64,000 nt of DNA from Agromyces rhizosphaerae. Lineage in GTDB: Bacteria > Actinomycetota > Actinomycetes > Actinomycetales > Microbacteriaceae. Shown here one piece after another: positions 61,938 to 64,000 of this stretch (its first letter is position 1; every line of letters starts with the position of its first letter). Location: contig NZ_BSDP01000001.1 of the NCBI RefSeq assembly GCF_027925245.1, positions 186,001 through 250,000 on the forward strand. Direction: 5' to 3'. Under the pieces are notes generated by a model. That model had not been told where the DNA came from. It searched no databases and was given only the letters and a program-made list of their open reading frames with translations. The translations under genes and the position numbers were made by a program.

Positions 61938-63908
61938 TCAGCGGTGGTCGTTCTCGTGGCCGTGGCGGTGGGCCTCGCCGTGCCCGTTGCCCGCGACCGG
62001 AGCCGACTTCTGCATGAGCAGGAGGAACTCGGTGTTCGACTGGGTCTCCTTGAGCCGGCCGAGCACCGCCTCGAGCGCCTGCTGGGGCTCGAGCCCGGCG
62101 AGCGCGCGACGCAGCTTCCAGGTGATCTTGACCTCGTCGTTCGACAGCAGCATCTCCTCGCGGCGGGTGGACGACGCGTTGACGTCGACCGCCGGGAAGA
62201 TGCGCTTGTCGGCGAGCTGGCGCGACAGGCGCAGCTCCGAGTTGCCGGTGCCCTTGAACTCCTCGAAGATCACCTCGTCCATCTTCGACCCGGTCTCGAC
62301 GAGCGCCGTGGCGAGGATGGTGAGCGAACCGCCGTTCTCGATGTTGCGGGCCGCGCCGAAGAAGCGCTTCGGCGGGTACAGCGCGCTCGCGTCGACGCCG
62401 CCGGAGAGGATGCGGCCGGAGGCCGGCGCCGCGAGGTTGTACGCGCGGCCGAGGCGCGTGATCGAGTCGAGCAGCACGACGACGTCGTGGCCCAGCTCGA
62501 CGAGGCGCTTGGCGCGCTCGATCGCGAGCTCGGCGACCGTCGTGTGGTCCTCCGCGGGACGGTCGAAGGTCGAGGCGATGACCTCGCCCTTCACCGTGCG
62601 CTGCATGTCGGTGACCTCCTCGGGGCGCTCGTCGACGAGCACGACCATGAGGTGGACCTCGGGGTTGTTCTGCGAGATCGCGTTGGCGATCTGCTGCAGC
62701 ACGATGGTCTTGCCGGCCTTCGGCGGCGCGACGATCAGGCCGCGCTGGCCCTTGCCGATCGGCGCGACGAGGTCGATGATGCGCTGGGTGAGCTTGGTGG
62801 GCTCGGTCTCAAGGCGCAGGCGGTCCTGCGGGTAGAGCGGGGTCAGCTTCTGGAAGTCGACGCGCTCGCCCGAGGCATCCGGTGCCTGGCCGTTGATCGA
62901 GTCGACCTTCACCAGGGCGTTGTACTTCTGGCGGCTGTTGCCCTCGCCCTCGCGCGGCTGCTTGATCGCGCCGACGACCGCGTCGCCCTTGCGCAGGTGG
63001 TACTTCTTCACCTGGCCGAGCGAGACGTAGACGTCGCTCGGGCCGGGGAGGTAGCCCGTGGTGCGCACGAAGGCGTAGTTGTCGAGCACGTCGAGGATGC
63101 CGGCGACGGGGATCAGCACGTCGTCGTCGAGGATCTCGGGCTCGGCCTCGTCGCCGCCGCCACCGCCGCGGCGCTTGCGGTCGCGGTACCGGCTGCGGCG
63201 GCCGCCGCCCTCGCCGTCGGCCTGGTCGGCGTTGCCGCCGCGGCCGCCCTGGCCCTGCTGGCCCTTCTGCCGGCCGCCGTCGTCCTGCGCGTCGTCCTGC
63301 TTCTGCTGGCGCTGGCCGTTGCCGCCCTTGTTCTTGCCGCCCTGGCGGCCGTCGTTCTTGTTCTGGCCCTGGCCGCCCGAGTCGCCGCCGTCGGCGTCGC
63401 GGGACTCGCCCTGCTGGCCCTGCTGGCCCTGCTGGTCGCCGCCGCCGCGGTTGCGGTTGCGGTTGCGGCTCCGGCTGCGGCCGGAGCGCTGCTGGCCCTC
63501 GCCCGAGTCCTGCCCGGCGTCCTGGCCGGACTTCGCGTCGTCGGACTTCTCGGCGCCGGACTTCTCGGCGTCGGACTCGGCACCGCCGGCCTGCTCGCCG
63601 CGCTGCTCGGGCGCGTCCGCCGCGGGGGCGGCGGCGTCCGTGGGGATGAGGTTCTCGAGGCCGGTCTCGCCCGCGTTGACGTGGGCGCCGGCGGCGGTGC
63701 CGGCGCTCGTCGCGCGGCGGGGCGCGCGGCGCGGCGCGTCACCGGAGTCGCGGCGGTCGGAGATCGCCTCGACGAGCTCGCCCTTGCGGAGCTTGTTCGC
63801 GCCCGAGATGCCGAGGTCGGTGGCGAGCTGCTGGAGCTCGGCGACCTTGAGACCGGACAGGGGGGCGCCGTTCGACACGCCCGAGGCGTGGTCGGTTGCG
63901 TTGGTCAC
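61938..63908 (-). CDS. rho: Transcription termination factor Rho with long disordered insert
   Basis: A 656-residue Rho, much longer than E. coli Rho (419). After the Rho_N SAP-like domain ([18 protein letters not shown]) comes a disordered region of roughly 215 residues (about 55-270), rich in Gln, Gly, Asp, Arg and Asn with Arg-rich patches. The RNA-binding cold-shock-like domain (about 275-345) and the RecA-type motor with Walker A APPKAGKT, Walker [12 protein letters not shown] and R-loop [11 protein letters not shown] are intact. The extreme C-terminus is His-rich ([11 protein letters not shown]). The GTG start has AAGGAA upstream. Confidence 0.97.
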   Translation of the reverse strand: MTNATDHASGVSNGAPLSGLKVAELQQLATDLGISGANKLRKGELVEAISDRRDSGDAPRRAPRRATSAGTAAGAHVNAGETGLENLIPTDAAAPAADAPEQRGEQAGGAESDAEKSGAEKSDDAKSGQDAGQDSGEGQQRSGRSRSRNRNRNRGGGDQQGQQGQQGESRDADGGDSGGQGQNKNDGRQGGKNKGGNGQRQQKQDDAQDDGGRQKGQQGQGGRGGNADQADGEGGGRRSRYRDRKRRGGGGGDEAEPEILDDDVLIPVAGILDVLDNYAFVRTTGYLPGPSDVYVSLGQVKKYHLRKGDAVVGAIKQPREGEGNSRQKYNALVKVDSINGQAPDASGERVDFQKLTPLYPQDRLRLETEPTKLTQRIIDLVAPIGKGQRGLIVAPPKAGKTIVLQQIANAISQNNPEVHLMVVLVDERPEEVTDMQRTVKGEVIASTFDRPAEDHTTVAELAIERAKRLVELGHDVVVLLDSITRLGRAYNLAAPASGRILSGGVDASALYPPKRFFGAARNIENGGSLTILATALVETGSKMDEVIFEEFKGTGNSELRLSRQLADKRIFPAVDVNASSTRREEMLLSNDEVKITWKLRRALAGLEPQQALEAVLGRLKETQSNTEFLLLMQKSAPVAGNGHGEAHRHGHENDHR

Positions 63909-64000
63909 TGGGTATGTTTCCTTTCCCCCGGCGTTCGGGAATGAGCCGGGAGAGCCGATGCGCTCGCACGCGTCGAGGTCTGCACGGAAGCGCAGATGCA
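63909..64000 (-). other. rho upstream region to window end
   Basis: No gene is recognised in these 92 bases. A small hairpin pairs 63927-63932 with 63945-63950 (CCCGGC/GCCGGG, 12-base loop) just before the rho ribosome site. It could be a terminator of the gene beyond the edge or part of a rho leader. The evidence is weak. Confidence 0.35.

Noticed and set aside
61944..63944. A hydrophobic plus-strand frame suggesting a membrane protein
   Set aside because: The runs of Ala, Val and Leu are the complement of the Gly/Gln/Asp/Arg-rich disordered region of rho; there is no ribosome site or family match.

Overview
The window is 64 kb of very GC-rich DNA with dense genes, frequent GTG starts and many 4-base ATGA/GTGA stop-start overlaps. 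The gene families (MEP-pathway dxr with a Rip1-like site-2 protease, an atp operon with AtpI, Rho with a long disordered insert, a Ser/Thr kinase-PP2C-FHA set, DUF4192) indicate an actinomycete. Protein sequences and synteny look like Microbacteriaceae (Agromyces-like); that placement is inference. I see no tRNA, rRNA, CRISPR array, transposase or prophage gene. No gene-free stretch exceeds about 215 bases.

1-13 kb: the end of a lipoprotein gene, then a 12-gene minus-strand operon (708-11815). It encodes a Liv-type ABC transporter, an acyl-CoA ligase, a TetR regulator, a 3-hydroxybutyrate dehydrogenase, two alpha/beta hydrolases and both subunits of a 3-oxoacid CoA-transferase. A thiolase is divergent. 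Together they can take a 3-hydroxybutyrate-like acid (or its oligomers or esters) to acetoacetate, acetoacetyl-CoA and acetyl-CoA. A perfect palindrome in the shared promoter region is the likely TetR operator.

13-22.5 kb: an intergenic element with 14-bp inverted ends, an orphan histidine kinase, rseP/rip1, dxr, a phosphopantetheinyl-transferase-like gene, a PlsC-type acyltransferase, a secreted lipoprotein, an OsmC protein, a GABA-type aminotransferase and an asparaginase.

22.5-39.2 kb: a minus-strand block of eight genes that I regard as the most interesting system here. It holds FHA, PP2C phosphatase, Ser/Thr kinase, a 1957-residue membrane-anchored exoprotein (propeller-like region, about 11 cadherin/Ig-like units, Fn3 domains), a MoxR AAA+ ATPase, a DUF58 protein, a TgpA-like transglutaminase lacking its catalytic Cys and His, and an FtsK/EccC-like ATPase with one intact and one degraded P-loop. 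No WXG100 or other type VII core gene is present. A phospho-regulated envelope or export machine is the natural reading, but its function is unknown.

39.2-44.1 kb: a polyamine/aminoaldehyde catabolic locus (aminobutyraldehyde dehydrogenase, Lrp regulator, class III aminotransferase, PuuB-like FAD oxidase) around a palindrome-rich promoter region. 44.1-48 kb: DUF4192, the alkylation-repair pair ogt-tag, yaaA and a small P-loop kinase.

48-64 kb: the housekeeping set atpC-D-G-A-H-F-E-B, atpI, a WecA/MraY-type sugar-phosphate transferase, tsaC, prmC, prfA and rho, all minus strand. Three plus-strand genes (HAD phosphatase, cysK, cysE) sit inside this otherwise canonical order.
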